Notes under the pieces: generated by a model
What the model saw: only the letters and a program-made list of their open reading frames with translations
Database searches by the model: none
Told to the model about the DNA's origin: nothing
Part shown: one piece after another, positions 1-7,821 of the stretch
Layout of the letters: every line of letters starts with the position of its first letter
Position numbering within the stretch: position 1 is the first letter of the stretch
Made by a program: the position numbers and the translations under genes
NCBI GenBank assembly: GCA_965248545.1
Contig: OZ252110.1
Location: forward strand, 3,596,001-3,660,000
Source of the DNA: Alteromonas_E sp965248545
Lineage (GTDB): Bacteria > Pseudomonadota > Gammaproteobacteria > Enterobacterales > Alteromonadaceae
Direction of reading: 5' to 3'
Length of the DNA: 64,000 nucleotides

Positions 1-199
1 GCGTTTCAAGAATGGCTAAATCGCCTTTAGCCGCAGGCTCAGTTCTAAAGGTGTAATAGTCTTCTAAGCCATTGTCGACGATCGCCTGCGACACAGCCTG
101 ACAACCGGGGCAACACATTTGCCGCGGTTGATCATTGATAATCGTTATGTAATTGTCGCCTTCGAGATTAGGCAGGCCGCAATGAAAACAGTTACTCAA
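1..199 (-). CDS. ccoI: Copper-transporting P-type ATPase CcoI/FixI, N-terminal fragment (runs off the window)
   Basis: Only the first 66 or so codons are present; the gene continues past position 1. The translation begins (M)SNCFHCG and then has CCPGC near residue 30. These paired cysteine motifs are typical of the N-terminal metal-binding region of CcoI/FixI, the inner-membrane ATPase that exports copper for assembly of the cbb3 oxidase binuclear centre. The apparent start is TTG at 199-197, which overlaps the ccoH TGA stop (198-196), a sign of translational coupling. Its place directly after ccoH supports the call. No catalytic domain is visible because of truncation by the window edge. Confidence 0.85.
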   Translation of the reverse strand, partial: MSNCFHCGLPNLEGDNYITIINDQPRQMCCPGCQAVSQAIVDNGLEDYYTFRTEPAAKGDLAILET

Positions 200-690
200 G
201 GCTCGAACCGTATCTCATCAGTGCGTGGCAGAGCGACCACTTGTTGGATTTTCCATGACTCGTCAATTGGCAACAGCGTCATACGCCATTTACCGTTCAA
301 GTCCGCCTCTGTATAGCCCCGGTATACGCCATTGGCGTCGGCAGAGAGCAATAAATCAACATCGCGATTCTCTAGGGTTACGTGATAAAGCGTTAATTTC
401 AACGCTTCATTGGAACGCGGTAAACCGGTAATGAAACGCAGCGCTACAGAACCGTCATCTGCAAATGTTAGCCCAGTTACCATGTTTAACTGTTTCGCGT
501 TTTGAATTTTATCCAAACGCGCGTTAATTGCTTTACCTTCTTTGTAGTAATCGTCTACCACAAGACTATCAGTCGTGTTGGTCGCAAAGTGGAACATGAT
601 AGAGCCCACGATGAAAGAGGAAAGGGGTACAGCAATCAGAAACCAAGGCCAGAATTGTTTGTACCATGGCGTCACAGTTTTATTTTGCAT
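196..690 (-). CDS. ccoH: Cbb3 oxidase assembly protein CcoH/FixH
   Basis: A 164-residue protein with one N-terminal membrane segment (about residues 13-35, following WYKQFWPWF) and a periplasmic domain with the DDYYKEGKAIN motif near residue 46 that marks the FixH family. FixH/CcoH assists assembly and stability of cbb3 oxidase, probably with the copper ATPase CcoI, whose start overlaps its stop. It lies downstream of ccoP but behind a strong intrinsic terminator, so it may be expressed from read-through or its own promoter. There is no ccoG between ccoP and ccoH, unlike in rhizobial fixGHIS operons. Confidence 0.9.
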   Translation of the reverse strand: MQNKTVTPWYKQFWPWFLIAVPLSSFIVGSIMFHFATNTTDSLVVDDYYKEGKAINARLDKIQNAKQLNMVTGLTFADDGSVALRFITGLPRSNEALKLTLYHVTLENRDVDLLLSADANGVYRGYTEADLNGKWRMTLLPIDESWKIQQVVALPRTDEIRFEP

Positions 691-707
691 TTAACGATTT
701 AGTCCTA

Positions 708-732
708 TAAAAAAGCCCCGCGAAACGGGGCT
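708..732 (-). terminator. Intrinsic terminator after ccoNOQP
   Basis: On the minus strand AGCCCCG, a TTTCG loop and CGGGGCT form a 7-bp G/C-rich stem followed at once by TTTTTT. It lies 21 bp past the ccoP stop and 18 bp before ccoH, so it should end most transcripts of the structural genes before the assembly genes. Confidence 0.85.
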
Positions 733-752
733 AGTTTGACACTAATTAGTGA

Positions 753-1703
753 TTAATTCGATAAGCTATAAACGTACGTTGCAACAACGTGAATCTTATC
801 TTCACCTAATGTCTTATCGAACGCTGGCATTACACCATTGCGACCGTGGTTTAAGGTTTCGGTTACAGCGCGTTCACTGCCACCGTACAACCAGATATTA
901 TCGGTAAGATTAGGCGCACCTAACAATTGATTGCCTTTTCCGTCCATGCCGTGACACGCCGCACAGGCAGCAAAGCGAACCTGACCCGCATCCTTCAGCG
1001 ATTGATCGACTTCACGACCACTAAGGCTCAAGGTGTAGGCAACAATTTCTTTGATACCTTGCTCACCAAATGCGGGCAACCAGCCTGGCATTACACCTTT
1101 GCGCCCTAGGCGAAGGGTTTCTTTGATTTTGTCACCGCTACCACCGTACAGCCAATCATTGTCGGTTAGGTTAGGGAAGCCACCGTTTTGGCCGCGCGCA
1201 TCTGAACCGTGACACTGTGCACAGTTTTGTAGGAACAAACGCTGTCCAACTTTAACCGCTTCTTCATTATTGACCAATTCTTCAACTGGCACTTCTGCAT
1301 ATGCTGCGAAAATTGGGTCAAAACGCTCGTTGGCGAATTTGATTTCACGGTCGTATTGAACCAATGCACCTGAGTCAATCGCTGCTTGTTGCTTCGCTTG
1401 CGACTCTTCCAAGGTTAACACGCCCTGGTTAGAGCTAGTCCAGCCGAGTAACCCTTTATAAGCACCCAAACCAGGGTAAAGGATTAAGTAAACAACACCC
1501 CAAACGATGACGATGTAGAACAAGATCGTCCACCATTTTGGGAGAGGGTTGTTGATTTCGATGATGCCATCGAATTCGTGCCCCATGCTTTCGCCTTCAG
1601 GGACGCCAGCGTTGTTGGCTAAACACCAACGTAGTAGTAGGTAACAACCTAGGATAGAACCTAGTGTGATTACCGAAATCCAAATTGTCCAAAACATGCT
1701 CAT
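753..1703 (-). CDS. ccoP: Cbb3-type cytochrome c oxidase, diheme subunit CcoP
   Basis: A 316-residue diheme c-type cytochrome subunit that passes electrons to CcoN. Two N-terminal membrane segments (about residues 5-27 and 57-77) are followed by two cytochrome c domains with heme-binding CAQCH (161-165) and CAACH (247-251). Each domain has a downstream Met-containing GVMPxW or GVMPAF segment fitting the sixth heme ligand. The stretch around residues 40-58 (EFDGIIEINNPLPKWW) is characteristic of CcoP. It is the last structural gene of ccoNOQP, 5 bp after ccoQ, and a terminator follows. Confidence 0.96.
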   Translation of the reverse strand: MSMFWTIWISVITLGSILGCYLLLRWCLANNAGVPEGESMGHEFDGIIEINNPLPKWWTILFYIVIVWGVVYLILYPGLGAYKGLLGWTSSNQGVLTLEESQAKQQAAIDSGALVQYDREIKFANERFDPIFAAYAEVPVEELVNNEEAVKVGQRLFLQNCAQCHGSDARGQNGGFPNLTDNDWLYGGSGDKIKETLRLGRKGVMPGWLPAFGEQGIKEIVAYTLSLSGREVDQSLKDAGQVRFAACAACHGMDGKGNQLLGAPNLTDNIWLYGGSERAVTETLNHGRNGVMPAFDKTLGEDKIHVVATYVYSLSN

Positions 1704-1708
1704 GAGTT

Positions 1709-1885
1709 TTAAGACTCCTGTTTTTTATTTTCTGCGTTCTTGTTGTCTTCTTCATCGGCAAACACGAGGTTTGCAGCCTCATCGAAGTTTTTCTTGTTGC
1801 GACTGCTGAAAGCCCAGATCACAACCCCGATGAAAGAGACGAATACGATGACAGTGAAAATACTGCCGATTACACCTTGATCCAT
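1709..1885 (-). CDS. ccoQ: Cbb3-type oxidase small subunit CcoQ
   Basis: A 58-residue protein read directly on the minus strand, starting ATG at 1885-1883 (MDQGVIGSIFTVIVFVSF) and ending TAA at 1711-1709. It has one membrane segment (about residues 5-25) and a short acidic, lysine-rich cytosolic tail. Size, topology and position between ccoO and ccoP fit CcoQ, which stabilises the core complex. The sequence of this subunit is weakly conserved in general, so the call rests mostly on gene order. Confidence 0.9.
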   Translation of the reverse strand: MDQGVIGSIFTVIVFVSFIGVVIWAFSSRNKKNFDEAANLVFADEEDNKNAENKKQES

Positions 1886-1887
1886 GA

Positions 1888-2493
1888 CTATTTCAAATGT
1901 GTGCCAAGTGACTGAAGGTATGCAATCAAGGCTTCCATTTCAGTTTTGCCTTGAACTGCCGCTTTCGCGCCAGCGATATCTTCGTCAGTGTATGGAACAC
2001 CTAGCATCTGAAACACCTCAAGTTTCTTGGCTGTTTCTTCACCGGTTAGAACACTAGTCTCTAACCATGGATAACCAGGCATATTCGACTCAGGTACAAC
2101 ATCTCTTGGATTGATCAAGTGAACGCGATGCCATTCGTCGCTATAACGACCGCCAACACGGGCTAAGTCAGGGCCGGTGCGCTTTGAACCCCACAAGAAT
2201 GGACGCTCCCAAACTGATTCCCCGGCTACGGAATAATGACCGTAGCGCTCAGTTTCAGCACGGAATGGACGGATCATCTGACTATGACACCCGACGCAAC
2301 CTTCGCGAATATAGATATCACGGCCTTCCATTTCTAGAGCCGTATAAGGACGTAGTCCGGTTACTGGCTCCATTGTGTCCTGTTGGAACATCAGTGGCAT
2401 AATTTGCACCATGGCACCAAAAGAAATGGCTACTAATATAAGAACGGTCAGTAGACCGACGTTCTTTTCAATTAACTCATGTGGATTAACCAT
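1888..2493 (-). CDS. ccoO: Cbb3-type cytochrome c oxidase, monoheme subunit CcoO
   Basis: A 201-residue membrane-anchored cytochrome c. After an N-terminal membrane segment (about residues 12-34), the GRDIYIREGCVGCHSQMIRP region carries the heme site CVGCH (66-70). The start MVNPHEL at 2493 is preferred over a longer frame upstream because AAGGAG lies just before it and CcoO proteins normally begin this way. It accepts electrons from CcoP and hands them to CcoN. It starts 10 bp after the ccoN stop, and its stop is 2 bp before ccoQ. Confidence 0.96.
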   Translation of the reverse strand: MVNPHELIEKNVGLLTVLILVAISFGAMVQIMPLMFQQDTMEPVTGLRPYTALEMEGRDIYIREGCVGCHSQMIRPFRAETERYGHYSVAGESVWERPFLWGSKRTGPDLARVGGRYSDEWHRVHLINPRDVVPESNMPGYPWLETSVLTGEETAKKLEVFQMLGVPYTDEDIAGAKAAVQGKTEMEALIAYLQSLGTHLK

Positions 2494-2503
2494 TATCTGC
2501 TCC

Positions 2504-3937
2504 TTATGCTGCTTGGTTGGCTGGTTCGTTACCGAAGCTTTCCTTCGGAGCACGGATAGTCATATAAGCGTTGTAAGCCATGATCAACATACCCACAACA
2601 ATGAATACACCACCGAGGAAACGAACAACATAGAATGGTTTAGAGGCTTCAAGTGATTCCACGAAGCTGTACGTCAATGTGCCATCAGCGTTTACCGCAC
2701 GCCACATTAAGCCTTGAAGAACACCTGAAATCCACATTGCAACGATATACAGAACGACACCGATAGTCGTTAACCAGAAGTGGATGTTGATCAGTTTGAC
2801 TGAGTACATTCCACGTTGACCAAATAGGACAGGGATAAGGTGGTAAATCGAACCGATTGATACCATTGCAACCCAACCCAAAGCGCCAGAGTGAACGTGA
2901 CCAACAGTCCAATCGGTGTAGTGCGATAATGCATTAACCGTTTTGATTGACATCATCGGACCTTCAAAGGTTGACATGCCATAGAAAGAAAGCGAAACAA
3001 TAAGGAAGCGCAATACAGGGTCAGTACGCAGTTTGTGCCAAGCACCTGATAGCGTCATGATACCGTTGATCATGCCACCCCAAGACGGTACGAACAGGAT
3101 CAAAGACATCACCATACCCAAAGACTGTGTCCAGTCAGGTAATGCTGTGTAGTGCAAGTGGTGTGGACCTGCCCAAATGTATAACGAGATGAGCGCCCAG
3201 AAGTGAACGATTGACAAGCGATACGAGTAAACCGGACGGCCCGCTTGCTTCGGTACAAAGTAGTACATCATGCCCAAGAAGCCCGCAGTAAGGAAGAAAC
3301 CAACCGCGTTGTGTCCATACCACCACTGCATCATGGCGTCTACGGCACCTGCATACAGAGAGTAAGATTTAGTGAAAGAAATGGGCACGGCCATACTGTT
3401 ACCAATATGTAATACCGCAACGGTCAGCATAAATGCGCCTAAGAACCAGTTCGCTACATAAATATGTGATGTCTTACGAATCACCATTGTTCCGAAGAAG
3501 TTGATAATGTAAGCGACCCAAACAAGGGCTATCAAAATATCGATTGGCCATTCAAGTTCTGCGTACTCTTTACTACCAGTAATGCCCAACGGCAGGGTGA
3601 CAACAGCACACAAAATAACAGCTTGCCAACCCCAGAAGGTAAACGCGGCAAGTTTGTCACTGAACAAGCGAACCTGACAGGTACGCTGCACGATATAGTA
3701 TGAGGTGGCGAACAATGCGCTACCACCGAATGCGAAAATAACCGCATTGGTATGTAAAGGACGTAATCTAGAGTACGTTAACCAGGGTAGGTCGAAGTTT
3801 AGTGCTGGCGCAAACAATTGCGCTGCAATTAGAACCCCAACGGCCATCCCGATAATACCCCAGATGATTGTCATCACGGTAAACTGCCGCACTACTTTAT
3901 AATTGTAGTCAGGCTGTGCTTGGCTGATTTCACTCAT
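2504..3937 (-). CDS. ccoN: Cbb3-type cytochrome c oxidase catalytic subunit CcoN
   Basis: A 477-residue polytopic membrane protein, the heme-copper catalytic subunit that reduces oxygen to water at low oxygen tension and pumps protons. Visible ligands are the low-spin heme His in RPLHTNAVIF, the CuB histidines in YGHNAVGFF and GPHHLHY, and the paired heme histidines in VGHVHSGALGW. About twelve hydrophobic segments are present. The start MSEISQ at 3937 gives the usual family length; a longer frame adds seven residues. It is first in ccoNOQP and has an FNR-like box about 145 bp upstream. Confidence 0.97.
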   Translation of the reverse strand: MSEISQAQPDYNYKVVRQFTVMTIIWGIIGMAVGVLIAAQLFAPALNFDLPWLTYSRLRPLHTNAVIFAFGGSALFATSYYIVQRTCQVRLFSDKLAAFTFWGWQAVILCAVVTLPLGITGSKEYAELEWPIDILIALVWVAYIINFFGTMVIRKTSHIYVANWFLGAFMLTVAVLHIGNSMAVPISFTKSYSLYAGAVDAMMQWWYGHNAVGFFLTAGFLGMMYYFVPKQAGRPVYSYRLSIVHFWALISLYIWAGPHHLHYTALPDWTQSLGMVMSLILFVPSWGGMINGIMTLSGAWHKLRTDPVLRFLIVSLSFYGMSTFEGPMMSIKTVNALSHYTDWTVGHVHSGALGWVAMVSIGSIYHLIPVLFGQRGMYSVKLINIHFWLTTIGVVLYIVAMWISGVLQGLMWRAVNADGTLTYSFVESLEASKPFYVVRFLGGVFIVVGMLIMAYNAYMTIRAPKESFGNEPANQAA

Positions 3938-4081
3938 TTGACGGATCTTCCACTGCAATTAAAAAATTTGTGTATTCACGTGTCTGCCTGTTTTATTGGT
4001 GTTTTTATGCACAACAGGCCTTTTTTGACGGTGCGATAATAATGCTTTTAAATACATAAAGATACCTAAAGCACAATTCAG

Positions 4082-4095
4082 TTGATCTCGGTCAA
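4082..4095. promoter_or_regulatory. FNR/Anr-type box upstream of ccoN
   Basis: TTGAT, CTCG, GTCAA matches the FNR/Anr consensus TTGAT-N4-ATCAA in all but one base. It lies in the divergent gap between ccoN (start 3937) and the unknown gene at 4139. Oxygen-responsive activation of cbb3 operons by FNR-family proteins is well established. Binding here is inferred. The site is only 44 bp from the plus-strand gene, so it could affect both. Confidence 0.75.
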
Positions 4096-4138
4096 TAAAC
4101 GATTACCAAAGGTTACAGAGAGGTTAAACAAACGTTAA

Positions 4139-4600
4139 ATGACGCTGAAAAAACAACCAATTATTACCGTGTTTTTAATTCTCGCAATTGCAACTTTTAT
4201 TGCAGTAAAAACAACGGGTTTATTATCAGAACACGTGTCGAATAATACCGAAACTATAGCAGAGATGAATGGTTGTGCTATTCAAAATAACTATTGTGAA
4301 TTTATAGTTGACCAACAAATTTTCGAAGTATCTTTTCTTGACTCGCCGTTGGTCGAAGAAGAAAACCGCGTCAGTATCTCATCGAACGAAAATTTTACGA
4401 TTTCACGAGCCTGGATCGAAGGGATTAACATGTATATGGGGAAATCACCGGTTATTATTGAGTCGGCAACGGATAACAGCGCTCAAGCACTGTATTTTTT
4501 GGGAAGTTGTAACCTAGAAACGATGCAATGGCGGATGCTGATCCAGTTGGAACACAAAACGCACCCCGTTGAGGTGCGTTTTGAAACCACGCAATTTTAA
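4139..4600 (+). CDS. Unknown membrane-anchored protein divergent from ccoN
   Basis: A 153-residue protein with an uncleaved-looking N-terminal hydrophobic segment (about residues 9-28, between KKQP and KTTG) and an extracytoplasmic domain with cysteines near 46, 53 and 124. I do not recognise the family. Divergent placement across a shared FNR-like box suggests, but does not prove, a role linked to low oxygen or the cbb3 oxidase. A strong hairpin (4556-4582) lies inside its last 15 codons. Convergent with the bacterioferritin genes, whose stop follows directly. Confidence 0.7.
   Translation: MTLKKQPIITVFLILAIATFIAVKTTGLLSEHVSNNTETIAEMNGCAIQNNYCEFIVDQQIFEVSFLDSPLVEEENRVSISSNENFTISRAWIEGINMYMGKSPVIIESATDNSAQALYFLGSCNLETMQWRMLIQLEHKTHPVEVRFETTQF
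4556..4582 (-). terminator. Hairpin terminator inside the 3' end of the unknown gene at 4139
   Basis: AAAACGCACC, a seven-base loop CCGTTGA and GGTGCGTTTT form a perfect 10-bp stem with A-rich and T-rich flanks, so it could work in both directions. For the minus strand it lies 19 bp past the bacterioferritin stop. For the plus strand it is within the last codons of the gene ending at 4600. Confidence 0.75.
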
Positions 4601-5068
4601 TTACATTTGCGATTGCAGGTAGTTGCTTAGACCTAGGCGTTTGATTAAACCTAACTGCTGCTCTAACCAATAGGCATGATCCATCTCTGTGTCATCGAGG
4701 AGTGTTATCAACATGTCACGAGTGACGTAGTCTTGTTCTTGCTCCGCAAGTGCAATCACTTCTTTTAGTTTCGCGTCGACTTCATATTCAACACGCAGGT
4801 CACTCTCGAGCATTTCTGGAACGTCTTTGCCAACTTTAAAACCGACTCGGGTTTGCATATCGGGCACGCCTTCCAAAAACAACATACGCTCGATTAGCTT
4901 AGTGGCATGACCACGCTCATCGTCAAATTCGTGATTGATACGTTCGTACAATTTATTCAAACCCCAATCCAAATACATTTGAGAATGGATAAAGTATTGA
5001 TCCATTGCTGCCAATTCATAGGCGAGTAGGGCGTTAAGGTTGTCAATAATGACTTGATTGCCTTTCAT
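4601..5068 (-). CDS. bfr: Bacterioferritin subunit with ferroxidase centre (heme ligand lost)
   Basis: A 155-residue four-helix ferritin-like subunit. All diiron ferroxidase ligands of the Bfr family are present: E18, E51, H54, E94, and E128/H131 (one residue offset from the usual 127/130). The residue at the heme-binding Met52 position is arginine (ERGH), so this subunit should not bind heme itself. It is 2 bp downstream of a second bfr gene that has the opposite pattern. Known two-subunit bacterioferritins form mixed 24-mers in which one subunit oxidises iron and the other binds heme; that partnership is the likely role here, in the cytoplasm. Confidence 0.93.
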   Translation of the reverse strand: MKGNQVIIDNLNALLAYELAAMDQYFIHSQMYLDWGLNKLYERINHEFDDERGHATKLIERMLFLEGVPDMQTRVGFKVGKDVPEMLESDLRVEYEVDAKLKEVIALAEQEQDYVTRDMLITLLDDTEMDHAYWLEQQLGLIKRLGLSNYLQSQM

Positions 5069-5070
5069 GA

Positions 5071-5547
5071 TTAATCTCCGCTCTCAACTTGAGTTTGTAG
5101 GTAGTTTTCAATTCCCATGGTTTCGATTTGATACTGCTGCGTTTCAATCCAGTCAACGTGATCTTCTTCGTAGCTCAAGATGTCTTCGAGTAGGTCGCGG
5201 CTAACGAAATCTTGTTCAGCCTCGCACAGCGCAATGGCTTTTTTGAGCAGTGGAATTTGCTCAAGCTCAAAATCCATGTCGCATTGCAACATCTCGGTCG
5301 TTTCCTCACCGATGTAGAGTTTGCCAAGCTTTTGTAGATTGGGGAGTCCTTCAAGAAATAAAATACGCTCAATCAAATCATCGGCCTGCTTCATATCCTT
5401 GATGGACTTTTTGTAGCAGACACTATTGAGCTTGGATAGGCCCCAGTTTTTAAACATTCGGGCATGAAGAAAATATTGATTGATCGACGTCAATTCGCTC
5501 GTCAATACTTCGTTTAAAATGGCAATTACTGGGCGTTTGCCTTGCAT
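5071..5547 (-). CDS. bfr: Bacterioferritin subunit with heme ligand (ferroxidase centre degraded)
   Basis: A 158-residue bacterioferritin paralogue. It keeps Met52, the axial heme ligand, but its diiron site is altered: E51 is Asp and H54 is Gln, while E18, E94, E127 and H130 remain. Its ferroxidase activity is therefore expected to be poor or absent. It is the first gene of the bfr pair, transcribed with the ferroxidase-type subunit 2 bp downstream. A Fur-like box lies 85-103 bp upstream of its start. The heme site probably helps electron entry for iron release. Confidence 0.93.
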   Translation of the reverse strand: MQGKRPVIAILNEVLTSELTSINQYFLHARMFKNWGLSKLNSVCYKKSIKDMKQADDLIERILFLEGLPNLQKLGKLYIGEETTEMLQCDMDFELEQIPLLKKAIALCEAEQDFVSRDLLEDILSYEEDHVDWIETQQYQIETMGIENYLQTQVESGD

Positions 5548-5631
5548 AGCGATATCTCAGTTATGAACTTACGAGATAGTCTAGTGGAATTTTCGCCAAA
5601 AAGCAAAAAAACCTTATAAAACAACGATTTA

Positions 5632-5650
5632 AATAATGATAATGGTTATC
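5632..5650. promoter_or_regulatory. Fur-like box upstream of the bacterioferritin operon
   Basis: AATAATGATAATGGTTATC matches the 19-bp Fur consensus (GATAATGATAATCATTATC) at 16 of 19 positions. It is between the bfr pair (start 5547) and the end of the Kef-type gene (5674), so bfr is the only promoter it could serve. Whether iron-loaded Fur represses or activates here cannot be read from sequence. Confidence 0.65.
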
Positions 5651-5673
5651 AATTCGACCATTGTTATTATTTA

Positions 5674-7260
5674 TTATGCGTGATCAAAAACGTCTCTGTC
5701 TTCAACAAACGCCAAACTTTCCTCAGCGAAACCTAAACCGGCTTCTTTAAAGAAGTTAAACACCTTGTCGACGCCATTCTCACTTAACACGTTCACTTCA
5801 TCTTCGTAGCGCGCTATGGCTGCCACTTTGCCGCTGAAGTTTGTAGACTTGAGTTGTTGAGTGATATTGATAGCGTCGTCTATTGAAGGGAGTGCCAACA
5901 TCACCAATTTAATGTTACTCACATCCAAGTTTTCCCATAGGTCAGCATCTTCGCCATCCCCGGTGATCACCTTTAAGCCATTCTTTTGTAGCCGTTTGAT
6001 CTTCGCGCGATCAGCATCCATTCCCCAAACGGCACCGGTACACAGTTTATTCAGAGAACTAAACGCGCCCATACCGACACGTCCCATACCGACGACGAGA
6101 AATTGGGCATCTTCCATTTGCGGATATTGATCCTCAACGAGCGGTGTTAAGCGCTCCCAGCGTCTCAATTTGTGATTCACCTTTTGATAAATCGCATGTG
6201 CTGAGCGGTAAACAATGCTGGTAAACACGAATGACAGTGAAACCGCTAGTGCTATGATTACTAACCATTCGTTGGTTAGGGTACCAAGTGATACAGCCAA
6301 AGCCGCAACGATTAAGCCAAACTCGCTGTAGTTGGTCATCACCAAACCGGTAAGAAAACTGGTTCTGGCTCTGAGGCGCAAGGCCGAGAGTAATATGTAG
6401 AAGAGCAAATACTTGATCGGCAAGAGCAGCGCGATGATCACAGCTATACCGAACATTTCCCAAGTGGGTAACGCAGCTAATCCTATACTGATGAAGAACC
6501 CGATCAAAAATAAGTCTTTGAAAGCCAACAGCGACTTGGCCATCTCTGCCGCTTTTACGTGCGTAGCCATCATTAGCCCAATGATCAAAGCGCCTAAATC
6601 GCCTTTCACACCAACGAGCTCAAACAGCTGGTAGCCACCGAGTGCAAAAATAAATCCCGTGAGTGGTAATAATTCACCGTGTCCGGAGCTATTCAGTATC
6701 CGCCCAAATACCGGGACTAATGGGAACAAGAGCAATAAACCAAGTGCCCATATTTCAGGCAATTTACCGGTAGCGACAACTAAGTAGACAACCGCGAATA
6801 TGTCCTGCATGACCAGGATCCCCATCGCAATTTTGCCATGCCGGGTTTTACTCTCGCCATTTTCTTCTAGGACTTTCATCACACAAACGGTGCTGGAAAA
6901 GCTCAATGCAAAGGCCACAAGCGCAATTGTTTCTAAGTCGATATCGGTGACGTAGGCCAAACCTATGCTAGCTAATAAAATCAGTACCCCCGTTGCGATT
7001 GCAATCCAAATCACGGTGTGTAGCACACTGCCTAACCAAACTTCTCGCTTAGCTAAGTCGCGCATATTGAGTTTGAGGCCAATGGTGAACAACATAATCG
7101 TAATGCCAAGGTTAGCGATTTGTTGTAGAGAATCATTGGTTTCGAAGCCCGCGAAGTGAAGAATAAAGCCTGCGAGTAAGTAACCTACAAGAGGGGGAAC
7201 GCCGACTAATTTAACCGACAAGCCAAAGACAAACGCAAAGAGTAGAAAAATGTATTCCAT
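5674..7260 (-). CDS. Kef-type cation:proton antiporter (CPA2) with TrkA-N domain
   Basis: A 528-residue protein. About twelve membrane segments (residues 1-365) form a CPA2 sodium/proton-exchanger domain, followed by an NAD(H)-binding TrkA-N/RCK domain that starts at FLVVGMGRVGMG near residue 395. This layout is that of KefB/KefC/YbaL-type potassium-efflux antiporters. The start ATG at 7260 is preferred to an in-frame TTG six bases upstream because AAGG is spaced correctly. It is about 530 aa, shorter than KefB/KefC (about 600) and close to YbaL-like proteins. Substrate (potassium or other cation) is inferred from family. Confidence 0.88.
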   Translation of the reverse strand: MEYIFLLFAFVFGLSVKLVGVPPLVGYLLAGFILHFAGFETNDSLQQIANLGITIMLFTIGLKLNMRDLAKREVWLGSVLHTVIWIAIATGVLILLASIGLAYVTDIDLETIALVAFALSFSSTVCVMKVLEENGESKTRHGKIAMGILVMQDIFAVVYLVVATGKLPEIWALGLLLLFPLVPVFGRILNSSGHGELLPLTGFIFALGGYQLFELVGVKGDLGALIIGLMMATHVKAAEMAKSLLAFKDLFLIGFFISIGLAALPTWEMFGIAVIIALLLPIKYLLFYILLSALRLRARTSFLTGLVMTNYSEFGLIVAALAVSLGTLTNEWLVIIALAVSLSFVFTSIVYRSAHAIYQKVNHKLRRWERLTPLVEDQYPQMEDAQFLVVGMGRVGMGAFSSLNKLCTGAVWGMDADRAKIKRLQKNGLKVITGDGEDADLWENLDVSNIKLVMLALPSIDDAINITQQLKSTNFSGKVAAIARYEDEVNVLSENGVDKVFNFFKEAGLGFAEESLAFVEDRDVFDHA

Positions 7261-7360
7261 TAGCAACCTTCATTGGTTCTATGCTTGAAAGATAAAAGTG
7301 TTCGGATTTTTTATCAATGCACGAATGCAATCTAACGCGATTTATTCGCCAAAAGACCGA

Positions 7361-7756
7361 TCAGTGTTTGTCTTTTAATCGTTCAGAAAGGGAGTTGAGC
7401 TCCATCAACAAGGCATTTTCCTTAATCCGCAGCGCACCGAGCTCAAATGTGATCTCTGCTTCTCTTTGTTTAACCTGCTCATACGTCATATCACGTGCCG
7501 CTAGCTTGGTGTTTTTATTACTCGTGCCAACGGCAGCGGATTTCGCTTGCTGAGATTCGGTTGCCTGTTTACGGATCGCTTTGTTGCGCTCGGCTTTATC
7601 GATCAATTCGAGTTTGTCAGCAAAGCGGGTCAGTGCAATTCGATTGATATTGATACCCAACTCGTGGCATTGCTCTAGTGTTTTATCGTATTGGCGATAA
7701 TTGTTGGCGCGTATTAAACGCTTTACCAAATCAATTTTATCGTCTTTAAACACCAT
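7361..7756 (-). CDS. Unknown cytoplasmic coiled-coil protein
   Basis: A 131-residue hydrophilic protein, not recognised. The N-terminal half (KIDLVKRLIRANNYRQYDKT) reads as short basic helices. The C-terminal half from about residue 85 is rich in heptad-like Glu/Leu patterns (EAEITFELGALRIKENALL), suggesting a coiled coil. It has no signal peptide or cysteine motif. It sits alone between the Kef-type gene and the hydrolase operon on the same strand. Length and composition argue that it is a real gene. Confidence 0.6.
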   Translation of the reverse strand: MVFKDDKIDLVKRLIRANNYRQYDKTLEQCHELGININRIALTRFADKLELIDKAERNKAIRKQATESQQAKSAAVGTSNKNTKLAARDMTYEQVKQREAEITFELGALRIKENALLMELNSLSERLKDKH

Positions 7757-7821
7757 GACTTTGTTACTCTACTTCTCTTAATACTGTTCTTATCGGTCGA
7801 AACTACCGATTAGATTAGGCG

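Noticed and set aside
1597..1782. Open frame overlapping the ccoP/ccoQ junction
   Set aside because: It is in another frame of ccoQ and ccoP; the real small gene is ccoQ at 1709-1885.
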